Part shown: positions 10,752 to 21,672 of the stretch, piece by piece
How the letters are laid out: each line of letters begins with the position of its first letter
How positions within the stretch are numbered: the stretch's first letter is position 1
DNA from: Neonectria sp. B-13
Lineage: Eukaryota; Ascomycota; Sordariomycetes; Hypocreales; Nectriaceae
DNA: 64,000 nt
Reading direction: 5' to 3'
Assembly (NCBI GenBank): GCA_002682825.1
Contig: NOKP01000021.1
Coordinates: 434,001 to 498,000, forward strand
The notes under the pieces: generated by a model
Told to the model about the DNA's origin: nothing
The model's database searches: none
Seen by the model: only the letters and a program-made list of their open reading frames with translations
Position numbers and translations under genes: made by a program

Positions 10752-11475
10752 AATTACTGTTCCACTAGAAAATTTAGCCTTCCTTCAACCAACTCTTTAC
10801 GGCTACTCGTGTCAAGTAATCGTAAACGAGCCCTGTTTCTCTCAACATCTCAAATCCGTCAAGCGCCCATTCCTGACAGTTCCACCTTGCCGACTCGCTT
10901 GTTTCGATTCGCACACGGCTCAGCATCTCATGCACATGTAGTACAAAAAGCGCAGATTGTGCTGGCATGTGTATACTGGCTGAAACCCGCGCTCCCGGAC
11001 GTGTCAGTCTTTTCGGTCCAGGCGGCCAACGCCGAGCGATTTCACTAGTCGTTCACGACTACTGCGCAAGAATGCAGGATTCCAGCTTGTAACGAGCTAT
11101 GGTTTATGTGTTGCTGCTAATAAATGATTGGCTAGAGACGAACGAGTGCGAACACTGGCTCGTGGTTGCCGATAATACGCAACTTTTCTTTCGATAGCCG
11201 ATAGCAAGGACCGATCGCGCCCCTCCCAGCAACGAAGGTAAAATAGGACGATACGTTCCCGAATGCACTCGCGGTACTTTTCTCATCACTAGTAGGAACA
11301 AGCAGGGCAGCATTGAAGTTAGCGAAAGGCAATAGACCCTTCGGGATTGGTAGGATGAATCGGAACGAATCGGATGCGCCTTCTTCAAACGAGGTTGGGT
11401 TGAATTGATATCACTTCTGATGAGCTATCAGCCCTTTTCTCTCGACTAGAGTATCTCCTGCTCTCCCCTGTCTAA

Positions 11476-11758
11476 GTAACTCTATTCATCCAGGAGAATA
11501 GTATATCAGCGGACCCATATCTCCAACTACACGACGAAAGCGACGAAAGCCGCATTGATTTGCTTACTGAACAATTCAAGGCGGTTGGGCGAGACTCAGA
11601 GACCCCTCGTGCTGTGACATGGACGTGGATACTCTACTTCCAACAGACCCAGCGTCAGAACCCTCTCGCAGTTCAGTATCTCTCGCTGATGAGTACACTA
11701 GACCGCCAGGGAATCCCCATCAATATCTTGTCATACTACAGCAAACAGGGGCAAATGA
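11476..11758 (+). pseudogene. NB-ARC/TPR-type NLR relic
   Basis: One frame reads QENSISADPYLQLHDESDES and IDLLTEQFKAVGRDSETPRA, then AVTWTWILYFQQTQRQNPLA and YLSLMSTLDRQGIPINIL. This matches the linker after the NTPase in fungal NLR proteins with TPR tails, where a WILSFEQI-like helix is followed by LMSxxDRQxIP. Neither the P-loop NTPase upstream nor the TPR array downstream is visible, and stop codons close the frame at both ends. It is a fragment of an incompatibility or innate-recognition type receptor, 180 bases outside the inverted repeat. Confidence 0.7.
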
Positions 11759-11820
11759 GGGCCCAAAGAGCGTCATCCAGCGCACACAGTTTTAGGCGTC
11801 GTCGAGGTGTTTTGCCTTAA

Positions 11821-12926
11821 GGAAGAGGACAAAAGTGGTAGTCTTGGCATGCATCGGCTCGTGCAGTTGGTGGCACTCAAGTAGTTTTCCAAGTTAATTG
11901 ACATCACTGCAAACGCAGCGGTGCGCAGAGCTAGTGCTATTTCTAAATCACCTAGTAAAAGCCCTTCCCGTAAATGTTACTGCTTATGATAAAAATGAGT
12001 CTTCAAAATGAGGCCAAACTCGGGAGTCATGTTTGGTTGTGATACTGAGCAAGTAGAACCGGTACGTCTTATCAGTGCATGGTCATGAGGAAGAGTGGTC
12101 GCATGAGTGCCATCAGCCAGGCGTGATTCGAGCACTCCAACTGGCGTTCTCTTCTTTGGTTAGTTCGAGGTTACTACTGTATACTAGGATCCTTGGGGTT
12201 CAAGCGTAGAAAAGGGACAGAATGTCGCTGCAGCCCTGGGCTGGGGATCAGGTCTAGGCAACAGCTTTGCGAAGTGTAATTGTCAAGTCACGGGGTACAA
12301 AGTACAGAGATTGGCAGTCAGGCGCCCAATTAGTCTACATGTCTCATGAGGAAGCAAAGTAGGGCGCAACTCACCCAGACCAGGCGGAAAAAAGGCGCCG
12401 GTAGACATTCAATAGCTTGTTTCATGACGCCCCAGTGCGCCATCCAATTCAACTGCCTACCTGCCATATCTGTCGATTCTCCACCCCCGCGCGTCGAGAC
12501 ATCAGCCACAAACCATCGTCATCATCCTTTAACTCGATAAAGAAGCATCGTAGAATGCATGGAAGAACGCCAATCGTCGATGGCAAATCCTTTGTCGTCA
12601 TCAGCAGACAGGCTGACTGCGTCCTTCCTTTTCCGGATGGCGCACAAGGACTTGCACTATATGTAGGTGCCTTGTCCTCTCCAATTAGCGCCACACGGAG
12701 GACTTTCGAGGCTTTCCAGCTTTTTCAGCTTCACTTGGGAAATGAAAAGGTGAGGCTGCAGCCTGCCTTATCATGGCAGCCAACTACCCCGCATAATCAT
12801 CCACGAGAAGAAGCGCAGCGCTGATAGGCAACGTCTCAACGAATAAACAGGCTTGCAATCTCACCGGCTGGCCCCATATACGAGCCCGTACACGGCCTAG
12901 TGGCGAGCAAGCTCAGCCGCTGGCAC
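11821..12926. other. No gene recognised
   Basis: About 1.1 kb with short frames only. The 12346-12824 frames overlap each other on several frames and have no family features. Confidence 0.5.
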
Positions 12927-12932
12927 TATATA
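12927..12932 (+). promoter_or_regulatory. TATA box of rhodopsin-domain gene
   Basis: TATATA followed by a CT-rich leader (12968-13002) and an ATG in strong context at 13011. The spacing is usual for a fungal promoter. Confidence 0.5.
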
Positions 12933-13010
12933 GGTCTACCCCCCGGCTCCGTCTGCAGTCGCGTGAGCGTCTCTTCTCTCCTGTTCTCTCACTCTCTCTC
13001 AGCAGCGACC

Positions 13011-13073
13011 ATGTCACCCGTTCACCCACGGATGCACTCCACCGTGTCAATTGCCGGACACCGGCCTCTTTGA
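13011..13073 (+). promoter_or_regulatory. Upstream open frame before the rhodopsin-domain start
   Basis: The first ATG after the leader (GACCATGTC) opens a frame of 20 codons ending in TGA. It is out of frame with the membrane protein. Either this is a translational control uORF, or one base has been lost here and the true start was this ATG. Confidence 0.4.
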
Positions 13074-13104
13074 TCTCGCGACAGCGCGTCTTCTCAGTCC
13101 CAGC

Positions 13105-14203
13105 ATGGCTGGGCTCGTGCCAAACACATATGCGGCGCTTTCCATCACCCTCGCGGCTGCAGCTGCGGCTTTAATCATGCGACTGTGCGCGCGACGGATG
13201 ACCAGGATGCCCCTCTGGTATGATGACTACCTGGCGGTGATAGCTTTTGTGAGTAGATTGCTGCGAGTTCTCCGCCCGCGGTGAGCTGATACAAATTCGA
13301 GGTTTTTGCAACTGCCTACTCTGCCATTTGCTTGTTATGTGAGAACCACGCGCGCCCTCTTAGTCGCAGTTCCTCATTTGTCTTCTAGGGACCATCCACT
13401 ATAGATTTGGCCAAACCCTCGAGCCATTTGATGCCCAGCGTGCCGAGTACATACGTGAAAAGTCACGTCTTTGTTTATACTCCGGTGGTATCATATATGC
13501 CTCATCTATAGCTGCCTCGAAGCTCTCTATTCTCTCCATGTATTGGCGTCTCTTTCAATTCACCTCCGCTCGATACCCCATCCTCATTCTGATCGTTCTC
13601 TCGAGTGTGTGGTACATTATCCGGACATTCATGGTCATTTTCCAGTGCATTCCCGTGCAGGCCTATTGGGATAAGAGCATCGACGACGCAAAGTGCCGTA
13701 TCAATGGAGCCAAATTCTTCCTCGGCACCGTCTTGACACATTCCCTCATGGACCTCCTAATCCTAACGCTGCCCATCATGGAAGTATCTAGGATGCATCT
13801 GCCTCTTGCTCAGAAACTTGCCGTTGTTGGTCTCTTTGCGGCAGGCTCCTTGTATGTCCACACGCCCTTGCCCGGTCACAGCGCCTTTACGTCTGCTAAT
13901 ACCTTCCGAGGGTCTTTATTGCTTCCGTGGTCATCGTCATCCAGTCGGCCAAGTTCGACCCGAAGTCGACAGAACTGCCGTACGATGTCTGTTACAATGT
14001 GATGGCCGCCGTGGTGGAAGTGAACTTGGCCATATTCTCAGGCAAGGCGCCCAGAATGAAGTGTCTATTTTCCACATGTCTCTAATCCAGTCACAGGATG
14101 TCTTCCGATTCTCCGGCCCATTTTCCGTAAAGTGGTTGCTGGACTTTCGTCAGGCGCAAGCAAGCATCGCCATTCCTTGTCAAGTCGCCATCCGCCCTCA
14201 TGA
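13105..14203 (+). CDS. Rhodopsin-domain integral membrane protein (PTH11/SAT20-like)
   Basis: A 293-residue seven-helix-type membrane protein of the fungal rhodopsin-domain family, often annotated as PTH11-like receptors. Exons are 13105-13248, 13302-13338, 13389-13851, 13911-14041 and 14097-14203. Family motifs are WYDDYLA, an ICLLW-TIHYRFG segment, AASKLSILSMYWRLF, CIPVQAYWD, AKFFLGTVLTHSLMDLLILT and GCLPILRPIFRK. The fourth intron has a GC donor (AG|GCAAGG) and rejoins the SGCLPILRP motif in frame. The C-terminal tail is only about 25 residues, much shorter than the long cytoplasmic tails common in this family. Start is uncertain because of the upstream ATG. Confidence 0.8.
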
Positions 14204-15176
14204 CACACTCTAAACCAACAGAGGGACATGTCGAAGTAGGATCCGGACGTGAGCTCCTTAGATGTTCATGGCTACGGGAATTTTGGATCAGATCAGTAAC
14301 CAGCAAATGTTCTCAATACATGTGTTCTGTCTCGGTACACATAGTCAATGCCAGTGTGACCTAATCAGACCTAAAGACTCAGGTGCTGAAGGACAAGACA
14401 CGGCACCATTGAAGGGGCTAAGGAAAGCGGCCCCGACTTTAACATCCCATGGATCTTGACAAATTCGCATCTCATTGTTATTCGTATCAGGTGCCCTACC
14501 ATCACCCTAGAGTTAGGCAATAGTACACGGAAGACTGGTCTGCATTCGTGAAATCTCCCGCGATTGCCCCTACCACGAAGGATCAATACAACCGATAGCC
14601 GGGGCGCCGATCCAACAAGGCGCTTTAGGCTTATTTGAAAGTCCACAGCCTACAACGAGGCTGTGCTGTGATTAGCGCGCGCAGGGAGGGCCAGGTACGC
14701 GGAGACTCCGTCGTGAGCCAAAGTAGCAAAGTCTGGGTAGGATCATCAGTCCTACGCTATCCTACATTCCCTGCCAACACGTTATTATTCACCCTGCAAA
14801 ATGTCGCCAAGAGACCATGAAAGCCGCTTTTCGGGATTACTACCCTGATAATCTTCTAATCAGGATCGCTGGCTCAACTTGCTACTAGCTACTGCACGCG
14901 CAATAGGTGCTACCGGCGTGGTTGGGCTTCCCAGTTGAGGCTAGTAAATAGACTGAGGGAGAGTCTCATTAATTTCAAATAGAACGAATGATTTTGCCAA
15001 GTGAATTCTGCCTCGATCGCATGACAAGAAAGATGAGAGGCAGCGAAGTAGCATCTAAGCAGGGCAGCTAAGAAGATCGTTCAAAAAGGGGAATATGGTC
15101 GTTGAAAAGACAAGGTAGGAAGAGGGTCTGCACAGCACTGTCAACGCGGGAATTACTGGTTCGCAGCGTTTTCTCA
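14204..15176. other. No gene recognised
   Basis: Almost 1 kb without a supported gene. Short frames on both strands have no motifs. Confidence 0.5.
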
Positions 15177-18100
15177 ATGGTGTCTCAAGTCATTCCTTGC
15201 GAGCTCTAGCGTGTTGCTGTCACTATGGCAGCAGCCAGCTAGAGCATTCCCCGCGACAGCCAACTACAACGACTATCTCAGCGTGGACGGCGAGTTCCCA
15301 AAAGTTCAACGCCGTACCGAAGACTTCTACCTTCGTATTATGCCACTTGGAGCTTCCATCACTAGAGGACAGCCCGCACCACTTGCCACCAATGGAAATG
15401 GCTATCGCAAGCTCATTCAAGACCAGTTACGTTCTGAAGGATGGAAAGTCAACATAGTTGGGTCAGTCAACTACGGACAAATGGCGGATAACGTGAGTCC
15501 TTGACTTTTCTTTGCCCTCGAAATAATAATCGGCTAACACGTCGCGCTAGGACAACGAAGGCTGGCCCGGCTTCCTTGTGGACGGTGTACTCGACAAAGC
15601 CAAGCTTTTACTCCCGAACCAAAAGCCTAACCTGGTTTTGGTCAACGCTGGAACGAACGACGCGGCACGGAACGATGACTTGCTCAACATTTCGTACCGC
15701 ATGGAAGATCTCATCACAGAATGTTTTGTTCACTCCCTTAATGCTGTTGTCATTCTCTCTATACGTATTCCCAACCGAGACAATCTGGGCAATACCGATA
15801 TCATCAACGCACAGTACCGCACCCTTGCCAATAACATGAAGAACCAAGGCTACAAAGTCGAACTGGCTGAGATGGCCGATGGCTTCATCACTATGAACGC
15901 CATCTGGGAACAGGATGGCATCCACCCTAAGCTAAGCGGGTTCCGCAAGATGGCCGCGGTTTGGCGACAAGCCTTCGGCAAAGTCTTGGACAACAAGGAC
16001 TAGCTCAAAGAGACACCCAAGGACGTCTCTTTCAACGACGACGACGACGACAAGGGTGGAGGCGGCACCTATCCCAAGTCGCTCGGAAGTGCAAATGCCG
16101 ATTCCCGCGCCGGTGAACATATTCTTACCGCAGCGTCACTTTTAATCATGGGCGATGGGCCATACAAGCACACTTCGGAAGAAATGGGCAACCTGAAGAC
16201 CTACAAGATCGCTGCCGAGGGCGTGCTGTACATGGCTCAACTTGTCAACAATGGAGCAGGCCGTGGTGGCGAGAGAGATGAGCTGATCTACATCAACGAG
16301 GATAGCAGCTCGGTCATGATGTACGAGAACGAAGGCGACGGAAACTTCGGTGCTGGCGTAAGCATCAAAATCCCCGACAAGTGCAAAACCAAGGGCACCT
16401 ACTGGGGCGACGTGGTATGTACAACGCTCTCGATCGCTTATCGCGCAGGACTGACATTACACAGAACAACGAAAGCTTAGACAGCTTCCTCTGCATCAGA
16501 TCCAATAGTGACATGTGCGTTACTTCCTGTCATCACTATGTTTACCGCGCGCTAACGGTACTGGAGACATGTCTAGATTAACAACAGAGGGACCCACCCA
16601 CGTTCGACTTCCTTGGCGGAGTATGTTTTGACGTGTTACTGGTGTTAAGCCTAACCAACCGAACAATCTAGTACTTTATCCATCCTGAAGGTTACGAGCA
16701 GGAACACGTTCGCGTTACAGACATTGACGGTGATGGAAGACTCGACTACTGTGTCGTTGCGGACAGTGGCGACGTTCGCTGCTGGCGAAATGGTGGCTTG
16801 GGCCGGAGACCCGAGTACTGGCAGGATCTTGGCAAGGTAGCTACCGGCCGAGGCATGGGTGATCTTGCTGGCGTGCGATTCGGTATGTTCTTTTCTTTCT
16901 TGTCTTGCTTCTTTTCTTACTAACTTTGTTCTAGTCGACATCAACGGGGAGTATGGTTCCCAAAGCATCATATGCGGACCTTGCCAACTTGACAAACAGT
17001 GGACGTTCGGATTGGATGTAGCTTGACGAAGAGGGCAAAACTACTAGTTACATCAACCAGCGGGGCGACGGCAAGGGCATGGCACCAACCTGGTTGAAAA
17101 CGGGTGTTACCCATGGCGGCATGGGTGAAGATACAGAAGGCCGTGAGAACATTGTTTTCGGAAGGCTCTATGATTTGGGGCGTCGAGACGTAAGTGCATA
17201 GACATACATATGCGTGAAAGTTAGATGCTGATGCGTTATATAGTACGTCCGGGTTGATTGGGCTGGCTGCAAGAAGACGAATGGGAAAACATGCAGCGTT
17301 ACGGTCAGGGCCTGGAAGAACACTGGCTCTGGAGGAAAATTCCAGAAGGTTAAGAAGACTATCACCTTTTTCCACAGCGCTTTACTGACTCTCCTTCTAG
17401 GTGACGGTGCACGATGGGGCGATATGTCCGGCACCGGTATCGACGACTATGTCTGGATCTCTCCAGATGGCCAGGTCAGCATCTTCAGGAACAAGAACCC
17501 CCCAGGCGGTTCCACAGCCCTGTACAGCTCAGGCTGGATTGACCACGGTGTTGTCCTCAAAACCGGCATGGATCGCAGATCCCTTCACATTGGTGATTGG
17601 GACGGAGATGGCAAGCCTGATATCATCGGTGCTGCCGAGTCCGATGGCTACCTCACCGTCTGGAGGACTAAATTTGACGGCAAAGTCTTTAGCTTTGACA
17701 AGAAGACAGTTGCCAGCAGCGGAAAGTGCAGCGAGGGCTGGGGTGTTGGTTTCCAAGACATTGGTACCATGTTTGCCGATATCACGTAAGTTTCTGCTTT
17801 TCGTCTGTCTTACACACCGTACTGACATGCAGCTAGTGGGAGTGGTTGCGTCGACTATATCTGCATGGAACTCAAAGGCAGAGCTGTTGCATGGTTTAAC
17901 GACGACAAGGGCACTATGCGGTATGCGGGCCAGATCAAGTACAGCGAGAAGAAAGACCGAGCGAACCATCGCTTTGCGGATGTGTATGGCGATGGCAAGG
18001 CCGACTTCATGTGGGTTGATGAGTTCAGCGGCGATGCGACTGTCTGGTACAACACGTGTCCCGCCGGCGGCGATGACGGCGACGGCGAGGTTCAAGACCC

Positions 18101-19626
18101 TGGACTGCCCAGCTACAACCCTGGAGAGGTCGATCCGCCGGATGAGCCTGGCTCCGGCGATGATGGAGCAGCTTTATTATACGATAGCAACGAGGGCTCA
18201 TGGTCACCGAATCTCTGGAACAACCTGGCGATGGGAGACTGGTTCGAGACAAGGTCTCGCTTGTACTCGAGCCGCGGCTGGCCTTCGCCATCCGAGGGCA
18301 CTTTCAACGGCATCCCCAGAGTCATTGCCAGGTTGAACCTTGACGATGAGGATAAGGCTTTCAACTGAGACGTCAGCTGCCAGGAATGAGTAACAACCAG
18401 AACACCCTTCTTCCCTGCCGTTTGCTAAGCATTCATTCACCATCAGCATCAACAAAGAGTGCAATCTTGTGAAATCCATGCTGCAACAGAACTGCCACAA
18501 GAACTGGCAGAGAAACTTCTCCTTCTGGAACATGGCTGGCTTTACCAAGTTCCTCCAATTGTGGGTAGACCAGTTCAAGGACTCGGGCCTCGATACCATC
18601 CTGTCTTTGCCGCTTATGTCCTCAGCATTCATGCCCAGCGAAACCAACGTCGACAAAGATGAGTCAGCTTGTAACACCTTTATCGTCGGTATACTTGGTG
18701 GTATCGCGTCCTATGTCTCTGGCGTGGCGGGTGGAGGCTTTGGCTTTGCGAGCAGTATCTTGGTCATGCAAGGATCCATGATGAGTTGGACCAAGGCTCC
18801 AACCTACGACCCCCGCTTCGACACGTATACTGATATCTCCACCAAATACGGCACACTGCGCAGTAATGTTAAACAGGCACTCACGGATTACTTCGGCGAC
18901 TATCTAAAGACATTGCCCAAACAAGGAGATGATGTCGAAGGAACCAAGCTCGCCTAGCTCATCTCCGACGGCGCATTCACCGACTTAAATATCCTGGGCA
19001 ACTTTGACACGGAAATGCTTTACAGATGCACCACGGCGCCCATGATCAGCGAGATCCGAAACGCGCAGAAAGTCTTCATCCTCAAGTTCCCCAAGGCAAG
19101 ATCGACTTCGAGTGGGAGGCGGCCTTGGCAACCAAGACCTTCAAGTACGACCCATGTTTCGGCAGCCCCAAGTACGATAGTCTCATGAAGGACAAGACCT
19201 ACTGCGACAATCGTTACAACTACATCATCCTCACGTGGAAGCCTCGAGCAGAACGTGTTCGCCAATTACGGAACTGCGGTTACCCTGGGCCACTTCAACC
19301 TCACTAAGCAGAATATGGTCAAGTCAGTTCAGTGGTCCCAGGACAAGTCTTGGCAGTTCATGCCACGCGACGCAAGCAATTTTTTTTTTGGAAATCTCTG
19401 GATGGAAATGGGCGAGAACTCGAACAAAGCTCTATCCAAGTGGGAGACTTTGGCCGTCAATATCCCCCTCTGCGAGCTGGAATACGTCGATATTGAGTGG
19501 ACCAAAGAAGCTTGCTTCCAGAGCGGAGATGACGTGGAACAGTTCCAACAGTGCCTACTGAGCATTGTTCTTAATTCTTGTACCAATTACGTGTGGCAGT
19601 CCCATCCGTGGCCTTACAAGAAATAA
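15177..19626 (+). pseudogene. Broken SGNH esterase / FG-GAP repeat secreted protein
   Basis: A large secreted multidomain gene in decay. A signal-like FLASSSVLLSLW stretch precedes an SGNH hydrolase with PLGASITRG, AGTNDAARND and DGIHPKLSGF, the Ser, Asn and Asp/His blocks. Then come at least six FG-GAP/VCBS calcium-loop units (for example DIDGDGRLDY, DWDGDGKPD, DVYGDGKADFMW), and a Trp/Cys-rich tail ending at TAA 19624. Clear introns include 15493-15550 and 17168-17244. Lesions: TAG at 16001-16003, TAG at 17019-17021 where the repeat expects Trp, TGA at 18366-18368, TAG at 18955-18957, frameshifts near 19095 and 19245, and no in-frame ATG before the signal region. The pieces between remain well conserved. 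Confidence 0.8.
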
Positions 19627-19791
19627 GAGGGACAACGAGAGGGGATTGTGTCTGATTTAGTTGCAGTGCAACGATTTCGATTGGATTAGTCGGAGGCAAT
19701 TTTTGGCTTATACCCTGGCACTCTATTGTATTTTAACTTTCATGTAAATACAACTTCCAAACTGGGCTATTTCCCGCAGAAGGACTTCACC

Positions 19792-20906
19792 TCAAGAACT
19801 CGATTCAGGAGAGAAGGGCTTTGGCTGCGATCCATAGGGAATCACCCTCACCATATGCCTTCTCTCGTTGTCTTGGAAGTCAGGGACAGCCGTGTGTCCG
19901 CATGCTCGCTGGTCCCAGACGACTACCGTTCCCTTTTCCCACTTCACACGGCAGTTGAAGTCTAAGCTCTTGATGTGGTTGTGAAGGAACGACAAGAGGT
20001 GATGTGACTCTTCGGGCAAGAACCCTTCAACCTGGCGAGCAATTGTTGGGTTCACAAACAGTGCTGGCTTGCCGGTGACGGGATGTTTGATGACAAGCGG
20101 GTGGGTGGCGTTGATCGCTTCCTTCAAGGCACGCTCAGTACCGACTCGCCTTACCTCTCCTTCCGAGGCAGAGGTGTGCAGAAGATTCAGCGACGATAGC
20201 GTCTCTCTGAAAGCCGGAGACAGTGCTTCATACGCCGCTGTGAGTGAGGTGAATGCGGTGTCACCACCACCTGCCTTCGGAGTCTCAAGGACCCAGAAGA
20301 ACGTGGTTGAGGGAACGTTGGGAGTAAAGGTTTGATCGATGTGCCACAGATCATAGGTTGTCCGTGGGCCCAAAAGGGTTCTTAGGTTTCCACTAGTAGG
20401 TTCTTAGCTTTATTAAGCACGATTTCTTTGGATTGTGGGAGTCTCACGATTTCTCGTCGGCATAGACAACATGGAATTCAGGGCCGGTGCCCTCGGGGTA
20501 ACCCATTGTTGGGTGGTGGTGAAGTGGACCATAGTGCTTGACGGTATCCAGTTGCTTGTCAAATCCAACGTCTGCAAAATCTTGGTCCCTCTACTCCAGG
20601 CTTAGCAAGTGATGAGCTTTCACAGGCAAAAGAACTAACAAAGACGACGACACCTCTCTCGGCAGCAAGAAGAGCGAGCTCATCGAGGCCACTTTTGCTC
20701 AGTTGACTGATCTGCACTCCCCGGATCTCGCTTCCAATCCTGGGGGTGATATTTGTCACATCCGCCCCCGCCTTCAAGAGAGACGGCTTGGAGGGATCTG
20801 CGCGGCTGCCAGGTTCTTCCGCCTCGAACAAGGGTACCACCACCGGCGCAACGTAGCCCTCGGATCGAGTGGGGAGATATGCAGGGTATAGCGGCTCAGA
20901 AGACAT
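19792..20906 (-). CDS. TauD/TfdA-family Fe(II)/2-oxoglutarate dioxygenase
   Basis: A 336-residue enzyme in three exons: 20640-20906, 20448-20590 and 19792-20392. TauD-type enzymes oxidise sulfonates such as taurine, or related substrates, using 2-oxoglutarate, iron and oxygen, releasing sulfite from sulfonates. The iron ligands fit WHIDQTF (HxD) and the distal His in DQRACGHTAVPDF; the oxoglutarate arginine lies in RRHMVRVIPYG. The start MSSEPLYP is the first ATG after in-frame non-family sequence. It is transcribed away from an ACS-family transporter 766 bases off, which suggests a shared sulfur-scavenging role. All splice joins keep the frame. Confidence 0.88.
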
Positions 20907-21672
20907 GACGCCTTGTCGATGTATACACAATTTGTCTGAAGAGAGGCGTTGGGTGGTTGGTTGAAGAAGTCTGTGCTTCAAGTTGCATGTTGAGCGAAGA
21001 GTCGATGCAGCGGCCCCAGCACCTATTGTAGGTTTGCCACATGGTCCTCCTCTCCAATCCCAGCAGCTTACAATACCGACGTCGGAGGCCTTCCGACCGG
21101 ATTCGACAGAATTGGAAATATTGGTTGTCGTCATCTTCTGCCAAGCCAACCATCGCACGCTAGTCCGGGAAACACGCCCTGCATCATATCTCAGGCAGAA
21201 GACGCCATCAATGCTCTCCGGGTCCACGCAGCCATTTCGGCTATGAAGTACTCTATTGCCGTCGCTCTTATTGGGCTGCTAGGATGACGGTGGAACCTGT
21301 CGCATCGGTGAAGCCCCCATCGGCGTAGAACGAAGCGAGCTGGTCCCGATCGCTTATGTCGCGGACGTGCTCCTCGTCGGCCCATGATCCAGGATTTGCC
21401 TGATATGGAATTCTTAGAGTTGATTCCGTCATTATAGCCTTGATAATGGGAGCGATAGTCAATAAGAACGGCCCTCCTTAGCGAAGAATTTTGTAAATTG
21501 CCTTGAGTACAGCAATACCGACAAGAAACATCTTCGGGTCAACTGGTACGCTTGGGGCATAAATAGAATGCCATCAGCTGAATAATCTCTCGCCAATCTT
21601 GTCAATCAGTTTAAATTCTTCACTGTTCACCTAACAAGGCTTACTGCATAGCTTAGTTGAGAGCGTGTAACC
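20907..21672. other. Shared divergent promoter region
   Basis: The 766 bases lie between the divergent dioxygenase and transporter genes. A 64-codon minus frame at 21268-21462 is open but unrecognised. I saw no clear regulator site. Confidence 0.5.

Larger units (their letters stand above)
5800..11299. repeat. Right arm of large inverted repeat
   Basis: Exact reverse complement of 1-5500 as far as can be read. The right arm keeps the bases next to its inner end, so its genes have intact upstream sequence. After 11299 the sequence continues without visible break into an NLR relic. Whether 11299 is a true boundary cannot be told, because the partner arm is cut by the window edge. Confidence 0.97.

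Noticed and set aside
12346..12824. Overlapping plus frames of 64 and 135 codons
   Set aside because: Several frames are open together, with no motif or splice evidence; treated as chance.
17401..18336. A 311-codon open frame on the plus strand
   Set aside because: It is the second frame of the FG-GAP region, whose motifs lie in the neighbouring frame; the translation has no domain features.
20907..21227. N-terminal extension of the TauD-type protein
   Set aside because: The frame is open but the extra ~107 residues look non-coding; the ATG at 20906 starts the family-like sequence.
21268..21462. A 64-codon minus frame between the TauD and ACS genes
   Set aside because: Plausible composition but no recognisable family and no splice partner; not supported as a gene.
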